Source: Chitinophagaceae bacterium
GTDB taxonomy: Bacteria > Bacteroidota > Bacteroidia > Chitinophagales > UBA10324
Direction: 5' to 3'
NCBI GenBank assembly: GCA_016704325.1
Contig: JADJAG010000012.1
Coordinates: forward strand, 62,001-126,000
Length of the DNA: 64,000 nucleotides
Part shown: positions 46,207-55,251 of the stretch, piece after piece
Numbering within the stretch: position 1 is the stretch's first letter
Layout of the letters: each line of letters opens with the position of its first letter
Notes under the pieces: generated by a model
Database searches by the model: none
What the model saw: the letters and a program-made list of their open reading frames with translations, nothing else
What the model was told of the DNA's origin: nothing
Program-made: the position numbers and the translations under genes

Positions 46207-46357
46207 CAAGTTTGCCGCAGTATTAATAGGTACCGGTTACTGATTGGATGCTAATACACCACCCCTGTGTCTGCGCTGCTAAGGATTATGGAAAGCAAGC
46301 GGGATACGGGGGGGGGAATTCCAAGCGGGCAAGCATCAAGGAAAGATGATGGCCTGT

Positions 46358-46819
46358 TCAGTATTTTGTTGAATCAACAGTACATTCCATACTATAAAGG
46401 TCAAAGCCATCTGCCCAATAGTCTTTAATGATTTCTTTGAGTGTAAATCCAAATTTTGCATAATACTGATAGGCCATTTGTGAGGTCCTTACTGCAATCG
46501 TCTTTATGCCTTCCATTTCTTTTATCTTCTGAAGCCTGAATTTGGTCAATGCGCTGCCAATTCCCTTTCCCTGGTAGTTTGGATGTACTATATCCCAGGA
46601 TATTCTTGCCGTGGTGCCATCAGGTGTTAAATTAATTCCGCCGCAGCCAAGAATGTTATTGTCTTCCGTAGCCACATAATAATCGGTTGCATGCTGTCCC
46701 AAGTATTCAAGCAGGTCTGCTTCTTCCGCAGGTGAAAAGAATTGCGGTGTATTTAGACGCAGCAATGTTATAATCTTATCCTTATCTGAAGGATGATAAT
46801 TTCTGATTTTCATATGCAT
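46358..46819 (-). CDS. GNAT-family N-acetyltransferase
   Basis: A ~150-residue acetyltransferase: IRNYHPSDKDKIITLLRLNT at the N-terminus, YYVATEDNNILGCGGINL, the acetyl-CoA pyrophosphate loop VHPNYQGKGIGSALTKFRLQ (motif A, Q/RxxGxG/A), and a C-terminal YYAKFGFTLKEI. The acceptor is unknown. The frame runs upstream to TTG 46870, but ATG 46819 (or 46813) gives the normal family N-terminus and avoids overlap with the small frame upstream. A G9 run at 46308-46316 lies just downstream. Confidence 0.9.
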   Translation of the reverse strand: MHMKIRNYHPSDKDKIITLLRLNTPQFFSPAEEADLLEYLGQHATDYYVATEDNNILGCGGINLTPDGTTARISWDIVHPNYQGKGIGSALTKFRLQKIKEMEGIKTIAVRTSQMAYQYYAKFGFTLKEIIKDYWADGFDLYSMECTVDSTKY

Positions 46820-46836
46820 CATTGCACTATGATCGT

Positions 46837-47028
46837 TTAGCTGATTATGTTTCCAACACGTTTTAACCACAAGAAATACAAATACGCAACAAGATTTACA
46901 TCATCATGTAACATGGTGCTTTGCATGGGAGGCTTACACACCTCTTCAATTCTTCCCGGCATGTTGATGATTTCGATAGTTGCCTCTTTAAATTGAGCAG
47001 GTTTGGAATTGCATGGTGAATTTACCAT
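46837..47028 (-). CDS. Small hypothetical protein upstream of the GNAT
   Basis: A 63-residue frame from ATG 47028: MVNSPCNSKPAQFKEATIEI, then NMPGRIEEVCKPPMQSTMLH and an aromatic C-terminal stretch (AYLYFLWLKRV). It ends 17 bases before the chosen GNAT start, an operon-like spacing. No family is recognised and there is no signal peptide or clear domain. It may be a gene remnant or a chance frame. The rest of 47029-47189 shows no gene. Confidence 0.3.
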   Translation of the reverse strand: MVNSPCNSKPAQFKEATIEIINMPGRIEEVCKPPMQSTMLHDDVNLVAYLYFLWLKRVGNIIS

Positions 47029-47189
47029 TGTTTGAGATAAAAGAACCTGCTGACAAGCATTACCAAAAACTTTTGGAAGGAGAAGTTGATAAAGGAGAAG
47101 CGAGTGTTCACGGAAACTTCCTCGCAAGCTAATCCCTCATGCTTTCTTACCAACGCTTAATTTAATCTCCATATCTCTCTAACCTTGAA

Positions 47190-47197
47190 TATCTTTG
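47190..47197 (+). promoter_or_regulatory. Bacteroidota-type -7 promoter box before the PLD gene
   Basis: TATCTTTG matches TANNTTTG exactly and lies 20 bases before ATG 47217, the right place for a sigma-ABfr promoter with a short leader. No clear TTG at -33 is seen. Confidence 0.5.
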
Positions 47198-47216
47198 CGG
47201 CCTCATCTGCTGCAAC

Positions 47217-49433
47217 ATGAAAAAACTGATCCCCCTTCTTTTCCTTTCTTGTTTTATCTATTCTACTTCCCATGCCCAGATCACCATTGCTACTGCCAGA
47301 ACCATGGCAGAAGGTGCTACCGTCACCGTACGTGGTATCGTATTAAATGCAGGGGAACTTGGTGTGATACGCTACCTGCAGGATCCGACAGGAGGCATCG
47401 GTGCTTATGGTTCTTCATTAAGTAACGTGCAACGTGGAGACAGTATTGAAGTGACCGGTGTGCTGGACTTGTACAATAACCTGCTCGAGATTAGTCCGGT
47501 AAGTAGTTTTACGATAATTAGTTCCGGTAATGCACTGCCGGAACCTTTTGAAGTAAATATGTCTACCGGTTTTTCAGAAACCTATGAAGGCAGGCTGGTG
47601 CGGTTCCAGGATGCCGCCTTTATCAGTACCGGTAACTTTCAGACGGCCAGTGCCAATTACACGGCAACAGATGGGAGCGTGACTTCGGCAGAAGTGCGTA
47701 TCAATGCTACCAGCAATATTGCAGGCACTCCTATCCCGGTAGGAAGCATTGACCTCATCGGCATCATGTCGCAATTTTGTTCTTCGCCTGCTAATGGCTG
47801 CTCAACAGGCTACCAGTTGCTTCCACGCGACCTGAATGATTTTATTTTGCCCGGAAATCCACCGGTTTTTACTGCCACACCCGGCCAGATCAATATCACA
47901 CCCTATTCATTCAATGTAACTTTTCAAACCCTCCATCCGGGCTCCACGTTGCTCTATTACGGCACCACTACCGCTCTGGGATCTGTAGCTTATAATGCAT
48001 CCCTGGTTGTGAACCATGATCTTTCCATCGGCGGATTGCAACCTGCAACCATTTACTTCGTGAAAGCTGCTTCCGTGAGTTCGACGGGCGATACCTCTTA
48101 TGCATCGGTTGTGCCAATGATGACACAATCACTTTCTTCCGGAACCATTACCACCTATTTTACCAGGTCAGTAGATAATTCTGTTGCACAGGGGATTAAT
48201 GCAGTCACCCTTGCACAAACAATGGATGATACGCTGATTGCTTACATGAACCGTACTGTCTATTCCATGGATATAGCCATCTACAACATGGACAACAACA
48301 ATGGCATTGTTGACGCAATTAATGCTGCTTATAACCGTGGCGTGAATGTGAGGGTTATTGGTGATGGCGACAATATGGACGGCAATGCGTGGTCGCAGAT
48401 TGCAATCGGACCAGCTAATAAAAAGCTAAGTCCGACCGGTATCGACTATGGCATCATGCACAACAAGTTCGTGATCATGGATGTGGATGCACCTGATCCT
48501 GATAAGGTTTACCTCTGGACAGGTTCCATGAACTTTACCAATCAGCAGGTTACGAATGATGCCAACAATGTGATCATCTTCCAGGATCAAAGTCTTGCGA
48601 AAGCGTATCAATTAGAGTTCAATGAAATGTGGAGCGGATTATTTGGTCCTGATAAGTTGAATAACACACCAAAAGAATTTAATATCGGCGGAAGCAGGGT
48701 GGAGTTATTTTTTAGTCCGAGTGATGATACGGAAACACAAATAAAGCGCACTGCCACATCAGCAGATCATGATTTGCAGCTTTGCGTGTATGCCGATACC
48801 CGTTTCAGTATTTCCTATGCAATTGATGACCGTACCAGTGCCGGCGTTTGGGGTGGAGGAATTATTGACGATACGGCCAATGGCAGTTTTGCTTATAGCA
48901 TACTGGCCAGCGATATGGTTGGTAAATTATTCGTGGCGAATCATTCTTATTCCGTACACAACAAATACCTGCTGGTTGACGCCAATGCACCCGGACTGGA
49001 TCCAATTGTGCTAACCGGTTCGCATAACTGGAGTACCTCAGCGCAGTTCAGTAATGATGAGAATACGGTGATTGTCCACAATGCACAGGTGGCTAATCAG
49101 TATTACCAGGAGTGGGTTGCCCGATACAAAGATGAAGGAGGTACCCTGTTGCCCACCTATATTGTAGGCGTGGAAGAAATGACCGGCCTGCTTCAGTGGC
49201 AGTTGTATCCTAACCCGGCATCAGATAAAATAGTAATCAGGCAAAGTGCATTACCCGGCAGTGATTTTACAGTGCGCATTACTGATTTATCAGGAAGAAC
49301 ATTCTTTCATCAATCATATGAAAACAGCAATAAGGAGGAGATTAATCTCCATTCATTCCACAGTGGAATTTATCTGGTAATGCTGGAATCAGGGGAGGAA
49401 AGGGCTGTAATTAAATTGCAGGTGTTCAGGTAA
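47217..49433 (+). CDS. Exported phospholipase D-like protein with T9SS domain
   Basis: A 738-residue secreted protein. The signal peptide ends after SHAQ (~20). Residues ~22-205 are an OB-fold-like domain of the exported-nuclease type (GATVTVRGIVLNAGELGVIR, RGDSIEVTGVLDLYNNLLEI). An FN3-like segment is at ~215-300. Two PLD HKD motifs follow: MHNKFVIMDVD with WTGSMNFTNQ, and VHNKYLLVDAN with TGSHNWS, each HxKxxxxD. They form one active site that cleaves phosphodiesters, either DNA/RNA or phospholipid. The T9SS domain is ~655-738 (WQLYPNPASDKI, FHSGIYLVML). The OB-like domain favours an extracellular nuclease for phosphate or DNA scavenging, but this is inference. Confidence 0.93.
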   Translation: MKKLIPLLFLSCFIYSTSHAQITIATARTMAEGATVTVRGIVLNAGELGVIRYLQDPTGGIGAYGSSLSNVQRGDSIEVTGVLDLYNNLLEISPVSSFTIISSGNALPEPFEVNMSTGFSETYEGRLVRFQDAAFISTGNFQTASANYTATDGSVTSAEVRINATSNIAGTPIPVGSIDLIGIMSQFCSSPANGCSTGYQLLPRDLNDFILPGNPPVFTATPGQINITPYSFNVTFQTLHPGSTLLYYGTTTALGSVAYNASLVVNHDLSIGGLQPATIYFVKAASVSSTGDTSYASVVPMMTQSLSSGTITTYFTRSVDNSVAQGINAVTLAQTMDDTLIAYMNRTVYSMDIAIYNMDNNNGIVDAINAAYNRGVNVRVIGDGDNMDGNAWSQIAIGPANKKLSPTGIDYGIMHNKFVIMDVDAPDPDKVYLWTGSMNFTNQQVTNDANNVIIFQDQSLAKAYQLEFNEMWSGLFGPDKLNNTPKEFNIGGSRVELFFSPSDDTETQIKRTATSADHDLQLCVYADTRFSISYAIDDRTSAGVWGGGIIDDTANGSFAYSILASDMVGKLFVANHSYSVHNKYLLVDANAPGLDPIVLTGSHNWSTSAQFSNDENTVIVHNAQVANQYYQEWVARYKDEGGTLLPTYIVGVEEMTGLLQWQLYPNPASDKIVIRQSALPGSDFTVRITDLSGRTFFHQSYENSNKEEINLHSFHSGIYLVMLESGEERAVIKLQVFR

Positions 49434-49474
49434 CTGCTGTTGGCACCTTTGCTCCGTTTGCTGATTGTTCGGAT

Positions 49475-49655
49475 TTACGACAAATTGGATATAGATTATT
49501 GGGTGTTGAAATTGAGTATAAAGTATTTGAGTAAGTGAGCAAAGTAGCGTAGTGAACACAGAATAGCAAGTGATCGGCTTTGCCGCAGCAATTTAACGAT
49601 TTAGCAATTTAACCCACCAACCATTGCTTGACAAGATGAACGAATTGTCGTACAC
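49475..49655 (-). repeat. MITE-like element, copy 2, inverted relative to copy 1
   Basis: On the minus strand it starts GTGTACGACAATTCGTTCAT and ends CCAATTTGTCGTAA. It contains three nonamers where copy 1 has about seven; the 36-base length difference equals four nonamers. The inner block GCTGCGGCAAAGCCGATCAC and the CTCAATTTCAACACCCAATA end are the same as in copy 1 with point changes. It sits between the PLD gene and the first sulfatase gene. Confidence 0.85.
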
Positions 49656-49719
49656 CCGATTGTTTCCTACATGCATGCAGTTATTGTTACATGAGTTATC
49701 TTTACGGCTAACTTAATTC

Positions 49720-51408
49720 ATGATGAAGGTCTCTCTCCGATTTCTGCTTGTGATTTTATGCCTGCCTGTAGCTGCTTTGTTTGCCCAATCCGCAAGACCG
49801 AATGTAATCATGATCATTGCTGATGACTTGCGCTATGATGCATTCAGTGTTACCGGCGGACCTGATTTCCTGAATACGCCTTCCATTAACAAGATAGCCA
49901 ATGAAGGTGCACGCTTTGATAACTATTATTGCGTGTATCCGCTCTGCGTTCCGGCGCGTGCAGCCATGATGACCGGCTTATACCCGCACAGCAATGGGGC
50001 AGTCGATAATTGCACGTACATCAAACCGGGCATCAAGACGCTGGCGCAGGTGCTTGACAGCGCCGGATATCATACCGGCATGATTGGCAAGTACCACATT
50101 GCCGCCAAGAAACAAAATGGATGGGATTATTGGTTTGCTACTTCACGGAAGATAGAGTATGAGAACCCGACCTTCTTCTTCAATTCCACAGAACAGATAA
50201 AAACCGGGCATGTAGAGAATATCATTTTCGATACCGTGCATAAATACCTGAGCCAGGTTGATACACCGTTCTTTGTTACTATTGGCCATCCGTCTCCACA
50301 CCGTCCGGTAGTGCCCTTACCGCAGTATGATGGAATCTTTGATGACATTGACATGCCCATACCTGAAAATTTTTACCAGTTCAGTGCATGGTATCCTTCA
50401 TTCCTTTACGAGGATTCCAATAAGATTTATGAAAAGGAAAAAACAATATCTAAAGACTTCCGGAATTATTTTTCAGGAATCCTGGCAGTGGAAGATAATG
50501 TCACCAACATCTTCAGCATCCTTCAGGACAGGAACCTGTTGAACAATACGATGATCATCTTTACTTCTGACAACGGTGCTAATTATGGCGAGCATGCGTT
50601 GAAAGGTAAGGGCAAAGCTTATGAACCATCTATTCATCTGCCTTTATTTATACGTTATCCGGCCTGGTACCCTGCCAACACGGTGGTGGATGATGATTTC
50701 TTTACGCTGAATATCGATATTATGCCTACCATTCTTCAGGCAGCTAAAATCAATCCTGATAAGTATCATCCTCAGGGAACGTCACTGCAAAAGCAAATTT
50801 CGGGAGAGGTGCAGCGGGATGCTTTTCTTTTTGAAAATATTAAACTTAAGACCGGTACCTGCGATGCCATTGAAGAAAGTGACCGGCCTTCTATGCGGGG
50901 TGTTATTACCAACGACTTTAAGTATGTGAAGAGTCAGTGTGACAAACTCACGGAGGAATTGTATGATCTTAATGCTGATCCGTTGGAGACCACAAACCTG
51001 GTGAAGGAAGCCAACTATCAGACTGTGCTGAATGAAATGCGTGCGCAACTCACTGCTTTGAAGCTGCAATACTTTGATACGTTAAAGAAGGATAAAAAGA
51101 TTGAAGATTGTAACCTTATAAAGAGTAACCCAAATGCTATTACGTACTTCAAAGTAGAAGATAATATGCCTTTGAAGATAAGCCCGAACCCGGTTGATGA
51201 ATCTTTAAATTTATATGGCGATTTTAATGCTGCTACTTCAATTACCATTACCAACCTGATGGGCCAGGTTGCATACAACCACGCATTTGTTGAATCTGCT
51301 TCTTCTCAAATTGAAAGTATTAATCTTGCCCACCTTCCATCCGGAATTTACCTGATTACCATAAGACAGGAAGGCAGCCAGGTGGTAAAGACATTTTGGA
51401 AGAATTAG
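49720..51408 (+). CDS. Sulfatase with T9SS domain
   Basis: A 562-residue exported type I sulfatase. Signal peptide ~1-22. Metal-binding Asp35-Asp36 in MIIADDLRYD, formylglycine site Cys76 in PLCVPARAAMMTG (CxPxR), second signature GYHTGMIGKYHI, HPSPHRPVVPLP and FTSDNGANYGEH are all present. Maturation of Cys76 needs a formylglycine-generating enzyme encoded elsewhere. T9SS domain ~470-562 (KISPNPVDESLN, LPSGIYLITI). It should remove sulfate esters from polysaccharides or other substrates outside the cell. Start ATG 49720. Confidence 0.95.
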   Translation: MMKVSLRFLLVILCLPVAALFAQSARPNVIMIIADDLRYDAFSVTGGPDFLNTPSINKIANEGARFDNYYCVYPLCVPARAAMMTGLYPHSNGAVDNCTYIKPGIKTLAQVLDSAGYHTGMIGKYHIAAKKQNGWDYWFATSRKIEYENPTFFFNSTEQIKTGHVENIIFDTVHKYLSQVDTPFFVTIGHPSPHRPVVPLPQYDGIFDDIDMPIPENFYQFSAWYPSFLYEDSNKIYEKEKTISKDFRNYFSGILAVEDNVTNIFSILQDRNLLNNTMIIFTSDNGANYGEHALKGKGKAYEPSIHLPLFIRYPAWYPANTVVDDDFFTLNIDIMPTILQAAKINPDKYHPQGTSLQKQISGEVQRDAFLFENIKLKTGTCDAIEESDRPSMRGVITNDFKYVKSQCDKLTEELYDLNADPLETTNLVKEANYQTVLNEMRAQLTALKLQYFDTLKKDKKIEDCNLIKSNPNAITYFKVEDNMPLKISPNPVDESLNLYGDFNAATSITITNLMGQVAYNHAFVESASSQIESINLAHLPSGIYLITIRQEGSQVVKTFWKN

Positions 51409-51507
51409 AAACCAATACTAGCGTGCATCCTCTATCCCCACGCTGAAGCGTGGGGTTATAGGATGAAACCTGTTCCTGGCAGGCTTTAACTCATATTATT
51501 CGGACAG
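51409..51507. repeat. REP-like hairpin element, copy 1
   Basis: Begins at the sulfatase stop codon with AAACCAATACTAGC. CCCCACGCT (51436-51444) and AGCGTGGGG (51447-51455) form a 9-bp stem with a two-base loop, extended imperfectly on both sides. It matches 63624-63722 over about 100 bases. Confidence 0.85.
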
Positions 51508-51649
51508 ACACTAGATAAAATCAGATGTGCCATCTAATTCTTGTTTCAGGAATTTTTCAGTTGACAGATAGATCTTGAAATAAGGTCAGCAATACACGTT
51601 TAGTTGAACATTTTGAGATATTGGACAATTTAGTTACCCTGTCCACTTC

Positions 51650-52825
51650 TTATTGTTGATGAAAGACCATTCGATTTCCTGATGTCATGATTTCAATATA
51701 GATACCGGCAGGTGCTGCTTCAAGTGTAGGATAATAACTACCGTAAATACTATAGTAGCCTTGACTTATAGATTGAACATTTGAATTCTTTATTGCAATC
51801 ACAGGACTATAATCAATCATGCCATCCAGGTTTACATTTCCCGTTCGGTAGTAGAGTGTTTTTGCTGCAGGAAGATACTGGTCGTGAAAGAAATAACTGG
51901 TCTTGTTTAGTGTATTCGTGATTCCCGGGACTTTACCGATTTCCTGCCAGTCAATTGCATTCAGGGATCGTTCAACCACATAATAATCAGTGTTTACTTC
52001 TGTAGCCGTAATCCATTGCAAGACTACTTTTTGGTCTGTAGTAGTACCCCAAAACGCTACAAGATCAATTGGCAGGATGAGGAGGCAGCCATTACAGTTT
52101 TCGGCAAATGGCATATCTTCCTCTTCACCGCTGCAACACCAATTTACGTTAACTGACCAAAAACTTAATGGATCATCCCTGATGTCTCCATCCTGCACTT
52201 CAATATAGCCGGTTCCGAAAAGAGAACCGGTTTCTTTGTTTCTGAAATTGCCATGCAAAATATAAAGACAGGTGTTGTTGAAATTAATGATGCCATCATT
52301 CTTGAATTCTCCATTCTGAACACTCACTTCAATGTATGGCACCACAAAGGTGAGAATGCCGGTTTCTTTTACTTCAATATCACTTGCTATTACGGTAGTA
52401 TCAACCTGTGAAATGCCTTCTACCCTGAACCGTTCAACACAATCTATGGTTTGGTAAAAATTGCCGATACAGCCCGGCCCAATGTCAATACTTTTGCAAT
52501 CAACCGGTCCAAGAGCAACTATACTTCCTCCATTAAAAAATTCTATTTCGAAGTTGCCTGAAAGTGATCCTGTGCTAGTGATCAGCAGATGGGAATTAAG
52601 GTCAACTTCCAGGTCATTTCCAAGATTGATATCGTGATTAATGATTACAGTATCGTTCACCAAAATATACCCGGGAGTACATCCGCAAGCGCTGCTGCCA
52701 TTCGTTGACCAGACCGTGCTGCTATTATTCCAGTTGCCGTTTGCCAATGAAGTATACGTGGTTTGGCAGAAACCGGTAACAAGATTGGTTAACATAAACG
52801 ATACCAGCAGGAAAGAAATCTTCAT
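51650..52825 (-). CDS. Large exported beta-helix-like protein, T9SS candidate
   Basis: A 391-residue secreted protein. Signal peptide ~1-20 (MKISFLLVSFMLTNLVTGF). Residues ~20-220 contain repeated short strands (INHDINLGNDLEVDLNSHL, TSTGSLSGNFEIEFFNGG), suggesting a right-handed beta-helix. LPIDLVAFWGTTTDQKVVLQ plus NTDYYVVERSLNAIDW at ~245-300 is a C-terminal domain very common in Bacteroidota T9SS proteins. The final ~60 residues (YYSIYGSYYPTLEAAPAGIY) look like a weak sorting domain without a clear PNP box. ATG 52825 is preferred over TTG 52843. The start region is duplicated at 55041-55172. Confidence 0.82.
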   Translation of the reverse strand: MKISFLLVSFMLTNLVTGFCQTTYTSLANGNWNNSSTVWSTNGSSACGCTPGYILVNDTVIINHDINLGNDLEVDLNSHLLITSTGSLSGNFEIEFFNGGSIVALGPVDCKSIDIGPGCIGNFYQTIDCVERFRVEGISQVDTTVIASDIEVKETGILTFVVPYIEVSVQNGEFKNDGIINFNNTCLYILHGNFRNKETGSLFGTGYIEVQDGDIRDDPLSFWSVNVNWCCSGEEEDMPFAENCNGCLLILPIDLVAFWGTTTDQKVVLQWITATEVNTDYYVVERSLNAIDWQEIGKVPGITNTLNKTSYFFHDQYLPAAKTLYYRTGNVNLDGMIDYSPVIAIKNSNVQSISQGYYSIYGSYYPTLEAAPAGIYIEIMTSGNRMVFHQQ

Positions 52826-52910
52826 AAATGGGGGAATACGCAAAGGAAGCTAACAGGTTGCATATTACGCTGTCAAAAAATACTCAATGGGAGAGAATTG
52901 TTGTTGAAAG
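52780..52910. repeat. Direct repeat A: leader and start region of the T9SS gene
   Basis: Shared with 55041-55172 over about 130 bases. The best-conserved part is CTTCATAAATGGGGGAATAC, then GCAAAGGAAGCTAACAGGTT. It covers the signal-peptide start and about 85 bases upstream. The two copies bracket the DoxX-YHS-AraC cassette. Confidence 0.82.
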
Positions 52911-52979
52911 GAGAACACGCGACAGTTCATAAATTGCAGGCGGGGTCGTTTTGCCTTTTGGGTTTGTATAATCTGCTCA

Positions 52980-53012
<33 letters not shown>

Positions 53013-53079
53013 TTGATGCCCGGATCAACTGCAGATTAGTTTCTTATACCTGGCAGCAGTTCGCCACGGAGGCGCCTTG

Positions 53080-53478
53080 TTACTTCTTCATAAATCTGTT
53101 TAGTAATGCACGACCTTGACGCCGAAATATCATTGCAATAAGAAGGCAACAAATTAAAACGATGATAGCGAGGATGAAAAGCTTACCGCCGTCTCCTTTA
53201 GACTCTATTCCGATAATGGTCATATGAGATAAGATGGCTCCTGACATTAAACCTATTCCAAGGAATGAACCAATAAATGCTGTAGCCGGAATCAACAGCA
53301 AGATGCCTGTTATTAATTCTATTATACCGGTTCCAATGCGACCCCAGGGCTCTACACCCAGTTTGGTAAACAGTTCAACGGATTCAGGATGACCGGTAAA
53401 TTTGAAGTAAAGTGTCTGTAAAAGAATTACTGCTGCAATAATTCTTAATAGCCAGGAGATGATAGTGGTTACTTTCAT
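53080..53478 (-). CDS. DoxX-family membrane protein
   Basis: A 132-residue protein with four membrane helices: MKVTTIISWLLRIIAAVILL, YFKFTGHPESVELFTKLG, EPWGRIGTGIIELITGILL and a final FILAIIVLICCLLIAMIF. YFKFTGHPES and the G.IELITG.LLL pattern are typical of DoxX/DoxD-like proteins linked to thiosulfate or redox metabolism. An upstream frame to 53565 would overlap the YHS gene, so ATG 53478 is used. It is 25 bases downstream of the YHS gene, in one operon. The exact reaction is unknown. Confidence 0.9.
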   Translation of the reverse strand: MKVTTIISWLLRIIAAVILLQTLYFKFTGHPESVELFTKLGVEPWGRIGTGIIELITGILLLIPATAFIGSFLGIGLMSGAILSHMTIIGIESKGDGGKLFILAIIVLICCLLIAMIFRRQGRALLNRFMKK

Positions 53479-53503
53479 TATTAATGTATTTCTGTTGGTT
53501 AAA

Positions 53504-53977
53504 TTACTGGTAAATGGTCTGCCAGTTATTATCGGCTTTAATTCTAAGGGTGTTTTCGTTATCATTCCATTTGATCAAAGTATTGTTAGTCCATGAATGA
53601 TAAAACAGGTAAAGCCTGCCATTTGCAATTTTGAATGTTTCAGGGTCGATTGCAACTTTTTCTCCATTTGCTCCCATTGCATACGCACACCATCCACCAT
53701 ACTGAGGTTCGTATTTTATGTAATTCTTTAGAAAGAGATCAAGGTTGGAGGAAGAGGCGAATAAATAGGTTACGCCACCAACAACAGCTGAAAATTGTTT
53801 ATTACCCTTTACTGCTTTATTCTCAGAGAAGTAAGCGACCGGGTCATATCCTTGAATTGCAATGCCACTTTCCAGGTTGAATTGTTTTGAACGTAAGGCC
53901 TCCTGGGCAAATGATAGGTTACAGAGTAGTACCAATCCAAACACTTTGGCGATTATTTTAATAGTCTTCAATGACAT
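53504..53977 (-). CDS. YHS-domain exported protein
   Basis: A 157-residue protein with a signal peptide (~1-24, ending LSFAQ) and a YHS-like domain (~38-120: SGIAIQGYDPVAYFSENKAV, FSAVVGGVTYLFASSSNLDL, YEPQYGGWCAYAMGANGEKV). GYDPVAYF and YGGWCAYA are hallmarks of the exported YHS family often found with DoxX proteins. Some YHS domains bind metal, but metal binding is not demonstrable here. It lies between the AraC regulator and DoxX genes on one strand. Start ATG 53977. Confidence 0.92.
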   Translation of the reverse strand: MSLKTIKIIAKVFGLVLLCNLSFAQEALRSKQFNLESGIAIQGYDPVAYFSENKAVKGNKQFSAVVGGVTYLFASSSNLDLFLKNYIKYEPQYGGWCAYAMGANGEKVAIDPETFKIANGRLYLFYHSWTNNTLIKWNDNENTLRIKADNNWQTIYQ

Positions 53978-54174
53978 AAGTTTTCGATCATTTGATCCTT
54001 TGATGAATAATGGCCAATAACCAATGGCTTTCCTGATTTAAACTGCGGAATCAGCTAAACCAATCTCATTTACCTTACCGTTGTAGTTTAGGTATTGAAT
54101 ACATCCGGTGAAAGTGCAAAAATGCTTCACGCTTCAATACGAGCAAATGGACAATGTTCCCGAATATTTGGAGA

Positions 54175-55035
54175 TTATTCCCTGGTGCGCTTCAATACAG
54201 CATTTCTTGCTTCCGAAGGATTCTGGCCTGCACAATTTTTATAGAACCTGCTGAAGTGTGCACTATCACTGAATCCCAGAGCATCAGCAATTTCTTTCAC
54301 AGGTTTATCTGTATAATATAGAAGTCGTTTCGCTTCACTTACAATTCTATCTTGTATGATTTGCTGTGGTGTCTTATTGTTGTACAACAAAAAGGTATTC
54401 GAAATGGTCTTTGGAGATTTGTGGAGCAGTCCAGCATAAAACTGAACCTGGTGCTCCTTTCGAAAATGCTGTTCCACCAGAAGGTTGTATTTCCTGACAA
54501 GTTTAAATTTGTCTTCGTCTACTTCAGCGACTGCCAGGTATTGCAGTTTGGCAAGGCGGGTTGTTTTGATGATGAGCCGCACCAGTAACATCCGCAACAT
54601 TTCGCCTTTGATGCCATCATCAGATTCAAACTCTTCTTCAAATACAACCAATAACCGTTCGAGCATCAATACATCTTCGGTATTAAGATTTACAAACATG
54701 GTGGGCGAGGTGCCATAGAATACAAAACCTACACAACCCACTTCTACATCATGATCTACCACACAATAGAATTCTCTGTTAAACTGCCACGCAATCAATA
54801 CGTCCGGTTTTTCGAAGCGAAATGACTGGCCCATCATAATCGGTAACAGGCATCCTTTTCCAAATGTGTAGTTTACTTCATCAATCACTACTGTTTGCTT
54901 ATCACCCCTGTTCCAGACAATCGTATAAAATTTAGTGTCTTTCTTCTCCGGCAGGTAGCGCCGGTGAAAATCTGACTCGCCTTTTAATAAAAGAAATTTT
55001 CCTTCTCCGTCTTTATGGGAATACTGATATTTCAT
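54175..55035 (-). CDS. AraC-family transcriptional regulator
   Basis: A 286-residue protein. The N-terminal ~120 residues form a cupin-like sensor domain (FYTIVWNRGDKQTVVIDEV, YTFGKGCLLPIMMGQ). The C-terminal ~100 residues are two helix-turn-helix units: VQFYAGLLHKSPKTISNTFL and VKEIADALGFSDSAHFSRFY, followed by KNCAGQNPSEAR. It probably regulates the YHS and DoxX genes just downstream. The frame extends to TTG 55044, but ATG 55035 (MKYQYSHKDG) is preferred. Its promoter would lie inside direct repeat B, so it may use the promoter of the truncated T9SS leader. Confidence 0.93.
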   Translation of the reverse strand: MKYQYSHKDGEGKFLLLKGESDFHRRYLPEKKDTKFYTIVWNRGDKQTVVIDEVNYTFGKGCLLPIMMGQSFRFEKPDVLIAWQFNREFYCVVDHDVEVGCVGFVFYGTSPTMFVNLNTEDVLMLERLLVVFEEEFESDDGIKGEMLRMLLVRLIIKTTRLAKLQYLAVAEVDEDKFKLVRKYNLLVEQHFRKEHQVQFYAGLLHKSPKTISNTFLLYNNKTPQQIIQDRIVSEAKRLLYYTDKPVKEIADALGFSDSAHFSRFYKNCAGQNPSEARNAVLKRTRE

Positions 55036-55087
55036 AGGGAACAAGATGGGTTAACAAAAACAAGATCAGCAGGACAGAAACCTTCAT
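55013..55087 (-). pseudogene. Truncated T9SS-gene leader peptide
   Basis: ATG 55087 reads MKVSVLLILFLLTHLVPYEI SVFP then stop. This resembles the first residues of the gene at 51650-52825, as the DNA is duplicated. After about 16 codons it runs into the AraC start in another frame. It looks like a gene beginning cut off by a rearrangement at about 55040. Confidence 0.65.
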
Positions 55088-55172
55088 AAATGGGGGATTA
55101 CGCAAAGGAAGCTAACAGGTTGCACACTACAATACCAAAAAAGTACTGAATGGAGGAAAACTACTGTTAAAT
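55041..55172. repeat. Direct repeat B: copy of the T9SS gene start region
   Basis: Same orientation as 52780-52910. Identity is strongest at CTTCATAAATGGGGGATTAC and GCAAAGGAAGCTAACAGGTT, then decays through AATACCAAAAAAGTACTGAA. Marks the right boundary of the AraC-YHS-DoxX cassette. Confidence 0.82.
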
Positions 55173-55251
55173 TGAAAACCCGCCATGGTTGATTATTTAC
55201 AAGTTGGATTGCATTAGTTCCTATAGCAGCAAAAGGGATCATGGCAGCAGG

